A DNA stretch of 34,375 nucleotides. Source: Helicobacteraceae bacterium. GTDB lineage: Bacteria; Campylobacterota; Campylobacteria; Campylobacterales; SZUA-545. A program made the translations under genes and the position numbers. The notes under the pieces were generated by a model, which worked only from the letters and a program-made list of their open reading frames with translations, searched no databases and had not been told where the DNA came from. Shown here piece after piece: positions 18,430-25,662 of this stretch. The stretch is taken from assembly GCA_031268655.1 (NCBI GenBank), contig JAIRWX010000051.1:1-34375 (forward strand), in the 5' to 3' direction. Every line of letters begins with the position of its first letter. Position 1 is the first letter of the stretch.

Positions 18430-18757
18430 GTTTAATCTCGTCTTCGGTTTTTTTAACGTTTGTCGTCAAATCGCTAAACAGATCGCGCGCCTCTCTGGAA
18501 GTTTCGTTTAATTTCGGCGTTTCAAGCGCTTTGACGCTCTCTTTGGTCAATTTTTCTTTGTATTCAAGCGCTTCCGATTTTAGCTCGTTAAGGTTAATCT
18601 CCTGTTCAAAAGCGGTTTTCGCCTCCGTCAGATGTTTTTTGACGACGCGAAAAAATTTAGCCGTTTTCATCATCGTCTCAGGCAATTTATCCGGACCCAA
18701 AAAGACAATCGCCACAACGGCTATCAGCAAAAGCTCGCCAAGACCTATTCCAAACAT
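18422..18757 (-). CDS. tatB: Sec-independent protein translocase TatB
   Basis: Partner of TatC in recognition of twin-arginine substrates. After the start the protein reads FGIGLGELLLIAVVAIVFLGPDKLPE, one transmembrane helix, a Gly-Pro hinge, then a long charged amphipathic and coiled tail (to residue 111). I place the start at ATG 18757: the mature-like FGIG opening follows at once and AAGGAT sits 5 bases upstream. A longer in-frame extension upstream is Arg-rich and unlike the family. TatB is preferred over TatA because of length and the adjacent tatC. Confidence 0.92.
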   Translation of the reverse strand: MFGIGLGELLLIAVVAIVFLGPDKLPETMMKTAKFFRVVKKHLTEAKTAFEQEINLNELKSEALEYKEKLTKESVKALETPKLNETSREARDLFSDLTTNVKKTEDEIKRA

Positions 18758-18801
18758 CTGTATCCTTATCGGTAATACTTTGCCGCGCATACGTCGGCGC
18801 A

Positions 18802-18807
18802 ATTGTA
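18802..18807 (-). promoter_or_regulatory. Candidate -10 box for tatB-tatC-queA
   Basis: The minus strand shows TACAAT within TTTACAATTG about 45 bases before the tatB ATG, in the 67-base gap after the amidohydrolase gene. The same hexamer precedes the HU gene. Confidence 0.33.
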
Positions 18808-18824
18808 AACGCGCAAATATTACG

Positions 18825-19706
18825 CTACTCGATAAACCGCTTTGTTATGTCCGCGTAGCAATCCGCGCGGCGATCTCGCAAAAACGGCCATATTCTGCGT
18901 ACCGTTTCCGTGCGATGAAAGTCCAGATCGGCGTACAGAATAGTCTCGTTTTGATCCGCTTTGGCTAAAAATTCGCCCTGCGCTCCGCATATAAAACTAG
19001 CGCCCCAGAAATCAATTCCGTCGCCTTCGCCATTTTGTCCCTTTTCGTATCCGACGCGATTTGCCGCGATCGTCGGCAGAGCGTTCGCCGCCGCGTGCGA
19101 TCGCTGGATTATTCGCCAAGCGTCGAGTTGCCTTAACTTCTCGTCGTCCGAGTCTTCCGCGTTCCATCCGATCGCCGTCGGGTATATCAAAATATCGGCG
19201 TTAGATAGCGCCATCAGCCTCGCCGCCTCAGGAAACCACTGATCCCAGCAAACTAAAACGCCCAGCCGCCCAACGCCGGTTTCAATAGGCTTGAAACCGA
19301 GATCGCCGGGCGCAAAATAAAACTTCTCGTAAAAACTCGGATCGTCCGGAATATGCATTTTACGATATTTTCCGGCAACGTTTCCGTCAAAGTCTATAGC
19401 GACCGCCGTATTATGATAAAGCCCTTTCGCTCGTTTTTCAAACAGCGACAAGACCAATACTACGCCAAGCCTCTTGGCGATAGCGCCAAAATACTCCGTC
19501 GATTTGCCCGGAATCGTCTCTGCCAACTCAAAAAAGGCGGGATTTTCGCTCTGACAGAAATAAAGCGAGTTGTGCAGTTCGCTCAAAACGATAAGCTTCG
19601 CGCCGTTTTTCGCCGCCTCTTCAACGCGCTTTGCCGATCGCGCCATATTTTCCCGAACGTTTGCCGTAAACGATTGCTGTATTAAAGCCGCCTTCATAGC
19701 CGTCAT
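18825..19706 (-). CDS. aguB: N-carbamoylputrescine amidase (carbon-nitrogen hydrolase)
   Basis: Probably hydrolyses N-carbamoylputrescine to putrescine, the last step from arginine via agmatine. The nitrilase-family triad is visible: E43 in SELHNS, K116 in YRKMHIPDD and C153 in VCWDQWFPEA. The stretches FYEKFYFAPGDLGFKP and DQWFPEAARLMALSNADIL closely match AguB enzymes, including that of Campylobacter jejuni, rather than nitrilases or beta-ureidopropionases. I use ATG at 19706 because GAGGG lies upstream; ATG at 19697 aligns better with the usual MKxALIQ start. The gene diverges from valS and precedes tatB. Confidence 0.88.
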   Translation of the reverse strand: MTAMKAALIQQSFTANVRENMARSAKRVEEAAKNGAKLIVLSELHNSLYFCQSENPAFFELAETIPGKSTEYFGAIAKRLGVVLVLSLFEKRAKGLYHNTAVAIDFDGNVAGKYRKMHIPDDPSFYEKFYFAPGDLGFKPIETGVGRLGVLVCWDQWFPEAARLMALSNADILIYPTAIGWNAEDSDDEKLRQLDAWRIIQRSHAAANALPTIAANRVGYEKGQNGEGDGIDFWGASFICGAQGEFLAKADQNETILYADLDFHRTETVRRIWPFLRDRRADCYADITKRFIE

Positions 19707-19727
19707 TATAAGCAATCCCTCTTTTGA

Positions 19728-19733
19728 TAAAAT
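19728..19733 (+). promoter_or_regulatory. Candidate -10 box for valS
   Basis: TAAAAT within TTTTGATAAAATCG, about 25 bases before the valS ATG, in the 51-base divergent gap with aguB. The sequence upstream is T-rich, as in Campylobacterota promoters. Confidence 0.4.
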
Positions 19734-19757
19734 CGCGTCGCATTATGGGGGTCGTTG

Positions 19758-22337
19758 ATGTCGTTGGGAAATAACTACAATCCTAAAAATATAGAGAGCG
19801 GGTTATACGAAGAGTGGGAAAAGGCGGACTTTTTCAAGTCGAATAAGGGCGGCAAGCCTTTCACTATTATGATGCCGCCGCCAAACGTAACCGGCAGTCT
19901 GCATATCGGGCATGCGCTAAATCATACTTTGCAGGACATTATCGTCCGCTATAAGCGAATGGACGGCTACGACGTTTTATGGCAGCCGGGGCTTGATCAC
20001 GCCGGAATCGCCACGCAAAATATAGTCGAAAAGCGGTTGCTTGCCGAAGGCGTCAAAAAAGAGGATATAGGACGCGAGGAATTTATTCTTAAAACGTGGG
20101 ATTGGAAAAATCAAAGCGGCGGCGCGATCATAAGCCAACTGCGACGGCTTGGAACAAGCCCCGATTGGTCGCGCGAGCGTTTTACGATGGACGACGGCTT
20201 GCGGCGGGCGGTAAAACAGGCGTTTGTCAGGCTCTACGACGAAGGGCTGATCGTGCAGGGCGACTATATGGTCAATTGGTGTACGCACGACGGCGCGTTA
20301 AGCGATATCGAGGTCGAACATGAGGAGGTCGAGGGCGCGCTCTATCATATTCGCTACCCCTTATCCGACGGCGACGGGGCGATCGTGGTGGCGACTACGC
20401 GCCCGGAGACTTTTTTCGGCGACGTCGCCGTGATGACGCACCCATGCGACGAGCGCTATAAACATCTCGTTGGCAAAAGCGTTAAGCTGCCGCTAATCAA
20501 CCGCGAGATCGGCGTTATCGCCGACGATTGCGTGGATATGAGTTTCGGCTCCGGCGCGGTCAAGGTTACGCCCGCGCACGATCAGAACGACTACGAGGTC
20601 GGCAAGCGGCGCGGTTTGGAGTTTATAACGATTTTTGACGAGGCGGGAATGTTAAACGAAATGTGCGGCGAGTTTGAAGGGCTCGAGCGGCTACAGGCGC
20701 GCCCAAAAATCGTAGAGGCTTTGCGCCAAGGCGGTTTTATCGAAAAGATCGAAAAACATACCCATCAGGTCGGACGCTGCTATCGCTGCCATAACATCGT
20801 GGAGCCCTATATATCAAAGCAGTGGTTTGTGAAAAAAGAGATCGCCGTCGAAGCGATAAAAAGAGTGAACGACGGCGAAACGAAATTTATTCCGTCGCAG
20901 TGGAAAAACAACTTTGACGCATGGATGAGCGAATTGCGAGACTGGTGCATATCGCGTCAATTGTGGTGGGGGCACCGCATTCCGGTGTTCTACTGCTCGG
21001 AGTGCCGCAACAAATGGGCGACGATCGAAGACGATCCGCCGCGCTGTCCCAGATGTCATTCGCTCGGCATAGTTCAAGATCCCGACGTGCTGGACACATG
21101 GTTTAGTTCTGGTCTTTGGGCGATCGGCACGCTGGGCTGGGGCAACGAGAACGACAAAAAAGTCGAGCCGAACGATCTGTCCAACCGATCGCCCAACGAT
21201 CTGTTGATCACAGGCTTTGATATTCTATTTTTCTGGGTGGCGCGAATGCTGATGATGGGCGTTCGTCTGACGGGTAAAACGCCGTTTAGGGAGGTCTATC
21301 TGCACGCGCTGGTGCGCGACGAAAACGGGCGAAAGATGAGCAAATCCAAAGGCAACGTGATCGATCCGATCGAGACGATCGAATTGTACGGCGCGGACAC
21401 CCTGCGCTTCACGCTTGCCGCGCTGTGCGCGCAAGGACGCGATATCAGACTGTCGCGCAAGATTCTCGAAACCTACAAACATTTCGCGAACAAGATATAC
21501 AACGCGGCGAAATACCTTTTACTGAAACGCGACCTGTACGCCGAGCTAGACGAAATAACAATCGAAACCGAGCTGGGGCGGTATATGAACAGCCGCCTTA
21601 ATGCCGCGATCGCCGAAATACGCGGCGATCTGGACGGCTATCGCTTCAACGACGCGGCGGTCGCGCTCTACAGATTTATCTGGACGGAGTTTTGCGATTG
21701 GGGCGTAGAGTTGAGCAAAGCGGACGAACGAAGCGTGGGCGAGATCGGCGCGGTATTTATCGAAGCGCTGAAACTGCTCTCGCCGTTTATGCCGTTTTTA
21801 TCCGACAGGCTGTACAGAGCGCTTTGCAAAAAAAGCACGAGCGTTACAGTCGCGCCTTTTCCCAAAGTCGCCAAGCGCGATTTGGAGATCGAAGAGAGTT
21901 TTAACGTCGCAATCGAGGCGATCGCGTCGATCAGAAGAGCTAAGGCTTTGATTGATCAAGCCAACAAGCCAATCGAAAAAGCCTATGTGCGGCTGTATAA
22001 AAACGTCGCCCTGCCGCCGACTCGCTTCATCGAGAAACTTGCGCGAGCGAATAAGGTGGAAATTACGGACAAAAAGCAAAGCGGCGCGAGCGATATTAGC
22101 GAAAATCTTGAGACCACGATTCTGATCGAAAATTTTGATCTCTCTTCGCTGATTATCCGCCTGCGGGCGCAAAAAGAGAAAATCATAAAAGAGCGGGATA
22201 AACTGCAGGGCTTGCTAAACAACGTCGATTTCATCGCTAACGCGCCGCTGCAAACGCGGGAGAAAAACCGCGCCGCCTTGGCGGAGGTTGTGAAAATACT
22301 CGAAGAGCTGGACGCAAGATTGAAGGCGCTAAGTTAA
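19758..22337 (+). CDS. valS: Valyl-tRNA synthetase
   Basis: Class I aminoacyl-tRNA synthetase charging tRNA-Val. HIGH is at residues 49-52 (in PPPNVTGSLHIGHAL) and KMSKS at 526-530. The editing (CP1) domain lies between them. Two Cys-rich clusters, CYRCHN and CSECRNKW followed by CPRCHS, are likely zinc sites. The C-terminus is a charged coiled coil typical of ValRS. The start is ATG at 19758 with GGGGG six bases upstream; the codon before it is TTG and extends the frame by one. The 859-residue length is normal. Confidence 0.97.
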   Translation: MSLGNNYNPKNIESGLYEEWEKADFFKSNKGGKPFTIMMPPPNVTGSLHIGHALNHTLQDIIVRYKRMDGYDVLWQPGLDHAGIATQNIVEKRLLAEGVKKEDIGREEFILKTWDWKNQSGGAIISQLRRLGTSPDWSRERFTMDDGLRRAVKQAFVRLYDEGLIVQGDYMVNWCTHDGALSDIEVEHEEVEGALYHIRYPLSDGDGAIVVATTRPETFFGDVAVMTHPCDERYKHLVGKSVKLPLINREIGVIADDCVDMSFGSGAVKVTPAHDQNDYEVGKRRGLEFITIFDEAGMLNEMCGEFEGLERLQARPKIVEALRQGGFIEKIEKHTHQVGRCYRCHNIVEPYISKQWFVKKEIAVEAIKRVNDGETKFIPSQWKNNFDAWMSELRDWCISRQLWWGHRIPVFYCSECRNKWATIEDDPPRCPRCHSLGIVQDPDVLDTWFSSGLWAIGTLGWGNENDKKVEPNDLSNRSPNDLLITGFDILFFWVARMLMMGVRLTGKTPFREVYLHALVRDENGRKMSKSKGNVIDPIETIELYGADTLRFTLAALCAQGRDIRLSRKILETYKHFANKIYNAAKYLLLKRDLYAELDEITIETELGRYMNSRLNAAIAEIRGDLDGYRFNDAAVALYRFIWTEFCDWGVELSKADERSVGEIGAVFIEALKLLSPFMPFLSDRLYRALCKKSTSVTVAPFPKVAKRDLEIEESFNVAIEAIASIRRAKALIDQANKPIEKAYVRLYKNVALPPTRFIEKLARANKVEITDKKQSGASDISENLETTILIENFDLSSLIIRLRAQKEKIIKERDKLQGLLNNVDFIANAPLQTREKNRAALAEVVKILEELDARLKALS

Positions 22338-22346
22338 ACGCCTTCA
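22321..22346 (+). other. Hairpin spanning the valS stop codon
   Basis: TGAAGGCG (22321-22328) pairs perfectly with CGCCTTCA (22339-22346) around a 10-base loop holding the valS stop codon. There is no T-run, so it is more likely a transcript-stabilising or attenuating stem than a terminator by itself. Confidence 0.5.
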
Positions 22347-22362
22347 ACGTTCGCGTTCACCA

Positions 22363-22397
22363 AAGAGGCGGTCTCAGACCGCTTCTTTGAGTTTTTT
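22363..22397 (+). terminator. Intrinsic terminator of valS
   Basis: An 11-base-pair stem (22363-22373 with 22377-22387, one G-T pair) with a 3-base loop is followed by TGAG and six T residues at 22392-22397. It overlaps the 3' end of the convergent HU gene; the loop TCA is the HU stop codon on the other strand. In the minus direction the stem is followed only by a short T stretch, so it may also terminate HU weakly. Confidence 0.8.
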
Positions 22398-22658
22398 GCC
22401 TACTTTGAAAGCGACCGCCTTTTTAGAGGGGATCTTGATCTCTTGCTTTGTTTTGGGATTGATACCCGTTCTAGCCGCGCGGGTGCGGACCTCAAAAGAG
22501 CCGAAACCGACAAACTGAACGGAATCGCCCTTAGAAAGGGTCGATAGGATTGTTTCAAGCGTCGCGTTAAGCGCTTTCTCAGCGTCGGCTTTGCTAAGTT
22601 TAGACGCTTCCGCGACTTTTGCTACAAACTCTGGCTTGGTCAATGTTTTGCCTGCCAT
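22374..22658 (-). CDS. hup: DNA-binding protein HU
   Basis: Nucleoid-associated histone-like protein that bends DNA and compacts the chromosome. The 94-residue sequence shows the HU/IHF layout: two N-terminal helices (TKPEFVAKVAEASKLSKADA), then VQFVGFGSFEVR, and the DNA-contact arm with RTGINPKTKQEIKIP. The conserved Pro at the arm tip is present. It has a good AAGGAT ribosome-binding site. As a single HU-like protein it is more likely HU than IHF. The gene converges on valS and its stop codon sits in the terminator loop. Confidence 0.95.
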   Translation of the reverse strand: MAGKTLTKPEFVAKVAEASKLSKADAEKALNATLETILSTLSKGDSVQFVGFGSFEVRTRAARTGINPKTKQEIKIPSKKAVAFKVGKKLKEAV

Positions 22659-22691
22659 TGATGATCCTTGAATTGAGATATGGACGGCAAG

Positions 22692-22697
22692 ATTGTA
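22692..22697 (-). promoter_or_regulatory. Candidate -10 box for HU
   Basis: The minus strand reads TACAAT inside an AT-rich stretch, about 34 bases before the HU ATG. No -35 is evident. Confidence 0.45.
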
Positions 22698-22794
22698 ATG
22701 ATAATTTCTTAAATAAACCGCGCAAGGCGGCTTTTTTGCTAAAATTTCTCGACGACAGCGGTTAAATTAAAAATTTTACTTAATGTTGCGGCTT

Positions 22795-22800
22795 TATAAA
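22795..22800 (+). promoter_or_regulatory. Candidate -10 box for the bax-glsA pair
   Basis: TATAAA at the end of an AT-rich run, about 20 bases before a strong AAGGAAG ribosome-binding site and the small leader ORF at 22820. Confidence 0.3.
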
Positions 22801-22819
22801 CGATAATTAAGGAAGTCAA

Positions 22820-22852
22820 ATGATCAAAGTTACGAGAGCGATCGGGCGATAG
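22820..22852 (+). CDS. Possible 10-residue leader peptide
   Basis: ATG at 22820 follows AAGGAAG at the right distance and opens a 10-codon frame (MIKVTRAIGR) ending in TAG, two bases before the ATG of the glucosaminidase gene. The main gene has no good ribosome-binding site of its own, so this frame may exist to feed ribosomes to it by termination-reinitiation. It has no run of rare or repeated codons to suggest attenuation. Confidence 0.35.
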   Translation: MIKVTRAIGR

Positions 22853-22854
22853 TA

Positions 22855-23757
22855 ATGGCTCGAACAGAATCCCGCGCGGCGAGAACGAAGGCGGCGAGCG
22901 TCGATCGCGTTTCAAAACTTAGCCGCGCGGTACTTGCCCTGGTTGCAATAGCCGTTATTTTGCAGATCGCGCCCGCGTATATCTATTGGTTCGGCGATAT
23001 TAGCTCGCTCAAAATATACGAAGCGGCGACCGAGAAGCGCTATATCGATCAGGGCGGCGCGCCGGAGCCGATCGAGAGCAAAATCGTCAAGCCGATCGCC
23101 TATCTAAACGCGCCGCAACTGAAGGATTTGAACTCGTCGGAACGAAAAAAACGCTTTATAGAGACGATTTTGCCGTCGATTTTGATAGTTAAACACAAGC
23201 GCGAGCAGGAGAGGCTGTTGGCGATCGCTATTGCGGGTAAATTTTATCCGACCCGTTTGGAACGACGGTTCATGCGCGATTTGTTTGAAGGTTATCGCGT
23301 AAAAAACATAGACGATCTGTCGCTGAAAATGCTAACTCATCCAAACAGCGTCGCTATAGCGCAAGCGGCGTTAGAGAGCGCGTGGGGAACTTCAAACGTA
23401 TTTCTTGAAACCAACAATATGTTTGGCGTGTGGTCGTTTAACATCAACGAACCGCGCCATATGATAGTCGTTCGCGGCAATAAGCGCCAGATTTTTTTCA
23501 GGCGCTATGATAGTATCTATAGCTCGATTGAGGACTATTTTAAGGTCGTGGCGATCGGCAAAGCGTTTGAAGGGTTTCGCAAGGCGCGCGCGGAGAGCAA
23601 CGATTCTATCAATCTGGTCGGCTTCCTTGAGGCGTATTCCGTGCAACGCAAAGAGTATGTCAGAAAATTGCGCTATGTTATTGAAAGCAACGATCTGACA
23701 AGATTTGACGACTATTCGCTCGACAAGGAGAGCTTGTTTTTGAAGGCGGCGTTATGA
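22855..23757 (+). CDS. Bax-like membrane-anchored glucosaminidase
   Basis: Probable peptidoglycan hydrolase of the glucosaminidase (GH73-like) domain family. The first 25 residues are Arg/Lys-rich, followed by one hydrophobic helix (about 24-46), so the enzyme is anchored with its catalytic part in the periplasm. The catalytic domain starts near residue 155 and holds SVAIAQAALESAWGTS with the presumed catalytic E174, then ETNNMFGVWSFN. This matches E. coli Bax-type proteins rather than lytic transglycosylases. At 300 residues it is complete. The ATG at 22855 is two bases after a small leader frame, and the 3' end overlaps glsA by four bases. Confidence 0.82.
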   Translation: MARTESRAARTKAASVDRVSKLSRAVLALVAIAVILQIAPAYIYWFGDISSLKIYEAATEKRYIDQGGAPEPIESKIVKPIAYLNAPQLKDLNSSERKKRFIETILPSILIVKHKREQERLLAIAIAGKFYPTRLERRFMRDLFEGYRVKNIDDLSLKMLTHPNSVAIAQAALESAWGTSNVFLETNNMFGVWSFNINEPRHMIVVRGNKRQIFFRRYDSIYSSIEDYFKVVAIGKAFEGFRKARAESNDSINLVGFLEAYSVQRKEYVRKLRYVIESNDLTRFDDYSLDKESLFLKAAL

Positions 23758-24671
23758 ACTTGCAACTAATATTGAACGAAGTCGCCGACGAAGTTAGAAA
23801 TTCGCTCGGCAAAGGCGGCGTGGCAAACTATATTCCCGCCCTCGCCATAGCCGATCCGACCAAATTCGCTATGGCGATCGCCACCGTCGAAGGCGAAATT
23901 TACGGCGTAGGCGACTACGGAGAGCGATTTTCAATTCAAAGCGTTTCTAAAATTTTCGCGTTGACGCAAGCCTTTGGGATACTCGGCTCCGATCTGTGGC
24001 GCAGAGTCGAACGCGAAAACGCCGGCAGCGAGTTTAATTCGCTACTGCTTTTAGAGCTTGGCGGCGGGATACCAAGAAATCCGTTGACAAACGCCGGCGC
24101 GCTTGTTACGACGGATATTATTCTGACTGAAAAAGGCAAAGAGGCTAAAGCGGCGGTGTTGGAATTTTTGCGCGAAAGAAGCGACAATCCCGCGATCGGC
24201 TTTAACGAAGAGATCGCGCAACTTGAGATTGAACATGGGCATCGCACAAAAGCGTTAGCCCATCTGATCGCCAGCTTCAAGAATCTTGAAAACCACCCGC
24301 AAACCGTCGCTATGCTCTATTTTTATCAGTGCGCTATGGAGGCTTCCTGCGTTGATCTGGCGCGATCGCTGTTGTTTTTGGCGAACAAAGGCGAGTGTCC
24401 CGTCAGTAAAAAGCGCGTGATCAGCGCTTCGCAGGCAAAACGGATCAATTCCATTTTACTCACCTGCGGACATTATGACGTTTCGGGAGATTTCGCCTTC
24501 AAGGTCGGTTTGCCGGGCAAAAGTTGCGTAAGCGGCGCGATCGTCGTCGTCGTCCCTGGAAAAATGGCGATCGCCGCGTGGTCGCCCGCGCTGAATAAAG
24601 ACGGCGTGTCGCTTGCCGCAAGCGAAGCGCTGGAAATTTTCGCGCAAAAAAGCGGCTTATCGATATTTTAA
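23754..24671 (+). CDS. glsA: Glutaminase
   Basis: Hydrolyses L-glutamine to glutamate and ammonia. It belongs to the beta-lactamase-like serine hydrolase fold: S63-V-S-K66 in FSIQSVSKIF is the SxxK nucleophile motif, and ELGGGIPRNPLTNAGAL is a strongly conserved glutaminase segment. At 305 residues it is normal length and has no signal peptide. The ATG overlaps the stop of the glucosaminidase gene (ATGA), so the pair is cotranscribed and coupled. Why a cell-wall hydrolase and a glutaminase are coupled is not obvious. Confidence 0.94.
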   Translation: MNLQLILNEVADEVRNSLGKGGVANYIPALAIADPTKFAMAIATVEGEIYGVGDYGERFSIQSVSKIFALTQAFGILGSDLWRRVERENAGSEFNSLLLLELGGGIPRNPLTNAGALVTTDIILTEKGKEAKAAVLEFLRERSDNPAIGFNEEIAQLEIEHGHRTKALAHLIASFKNLENHPQTVAMLYFYQCAMEASCVDLARSLLFLANKGECPVSKKRVISASQAKRINSILLTCGHYDVSGDFAFKVGLPGKSCVSGAIVVVVPGKMAIAAWSPALNKDGVSLAASEALEIFAQKSGLSIF

Positions 24672-24766
24672 TAAACAAAATTTGGGGCGTTACGGCGCGA
24701 AAATACATCGGCGGCGGCGATTGTGTTGCAATTCGTCCCGCTAGCGTAATAACAGTAGACGATAGA

Positions 24767-24783
24767 TTGATTTATAAAATCAA
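24767..24783. repeat. Short inverted repeat between convergent glsA and ROK genes
   Basis: TTGATTT and AAATCAA form a perfect 7-base stem with loop ATA in the 148-base gap 24672-24819. A second imperfect element, GGCGG (24791-24795) with CCGCC (24809-24813), lies next to it. These may end transcripts from both sides, but neither has a T-run. I see no gene in this gap. Confidence 0.35.
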
Positions 24784-24819
24784 CAGAAGCGGCGGAATCG
24801 ACAGAAAACCGCCTGATTT

Positions 24820-25662
24820 CTACCCCTGCAACATCGAAGCGCCGAGCAAATTGGCTTTGTCGCCAAGCCGCGTTAGTTCTACCGTTACGGCGGATCTAAA
24901 TGCGTTGTTTGCCGCCGCTCTGGCGCGCGCTAAAACGCTCTTTTCGGATACCGCCACGCCGCCGCCAAGAACGATTGCTTGCGGATTAAAAAGCGCGGCG
25001 CTCGTCCGAACGGCGCGATCAACGCCGCGATAGAACCGCGACGCTACCTCCTTCGCCTTCGGCTCGTTCGACGCGTTAAGCTCGCTTAACGTCCGCTCTT
25101 GCAAGCCGTAATAGTCGCGCCATTTTCTTAACGCCGTTCCGCTCGCGCTGGATTCCAAACAATCCTCGCCGCCGCAACCGCATAAAAACGGCGTTTTTTC
25201 AAACGGAATATGCCCTATTTCGCCCGCGTTGTTATTCGCGCCGCGAATCAGTACGCCGTTTTCAATATACGCGCCGCCGATACCCGTACCGATATAGAGC
25301 GTAAATAGCGCCGAAACCTGCGATCTGTCGGCGGCTTCGGCTAAAGCGGCGCATTTAAGATCGTTGTCGATCGCGCCGTTTATGGAAAAACGCCGCCTTG
25401 TCCATTCGGTAAAATCCGCGCCCTTTAGCTCGCCCAAATCAATATTTGGCGCGGAGGAAATTTTGTTGTCCGTCGTTTGTCCCGCGAAACTAACGCCGAT
25501 AAAACCGATCGGATATTTGGCGATTGTCTCCGCGATCAGCGATTTAAGCTCCGTTTGCAGATCGCCCTGAATCAAGCGATCGTCAATCGAGACAAACCCG
25601 CCGCGATCGTCCAAAACGCCGCGCTTCAGCCGCGTAGCGCCAATATCGAAAACGAGCTTCAT
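24820..25662 (-). CDS. ROK family sugar kinase (glucokinase-like)
   Basis: Probably phosphorylates free glucose or a related sugar with ATP. The ATP motif DIGATRLKRGV is at the N-terminus, the presumed catalytic Asp is D101 in IDNDLKCAAL, and GTGIGGAY at 125-132 is the second phosphate motif. Zinc ligands typical of ROK proteins are seen: H151 in GEIGHIPF and C161, C163, C168 in CGCGGEDC. There is no helix-turn-helix domain at the N-terminus, so it is a kinase and not a ROK repressor. The start abuts the branching enzyme stop (TGAATG). As the last gene of the glucan operon it could capture glucose freed by the GH57 enzymes. Specificity for glucose is inferred. Confidence 0.85.
   Translation of the reverse strand: MKLVFDIGATRLKRGVLDDRGGFVSIDDRLIQGDLQTELKSLIAETIAKYPIGFIGVSFAGQTTDNKISSAPNIDLGELKGADFTEWTRRRFSINGAIDNDLKCAALAEAADRSQVSALFTLYIGTGIGGAYIENGVLIRGANNNAGEIGHIPFEKTPFLCGCGGEDCLESSASGTALRKWRDYYGLQERTLSELNASNEPKAKEVASRFYRGVDRAVRTSAALFNPQAIVLGGGVAVSEKSVLARARAAANNAFRSAVTVELTRLGDKANLLGASMLQG

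Noticed and set aside
22718-22737. CCGC-loop-GCGG followed by six T residues, resembling a terminator on the + strand
   Set aside because: The stem is only four base pairs and no + strand gene ends nearby; valS is already terminated at 22397. It lies upstream of the HU promoter, so it is more likely chance or a spacer.
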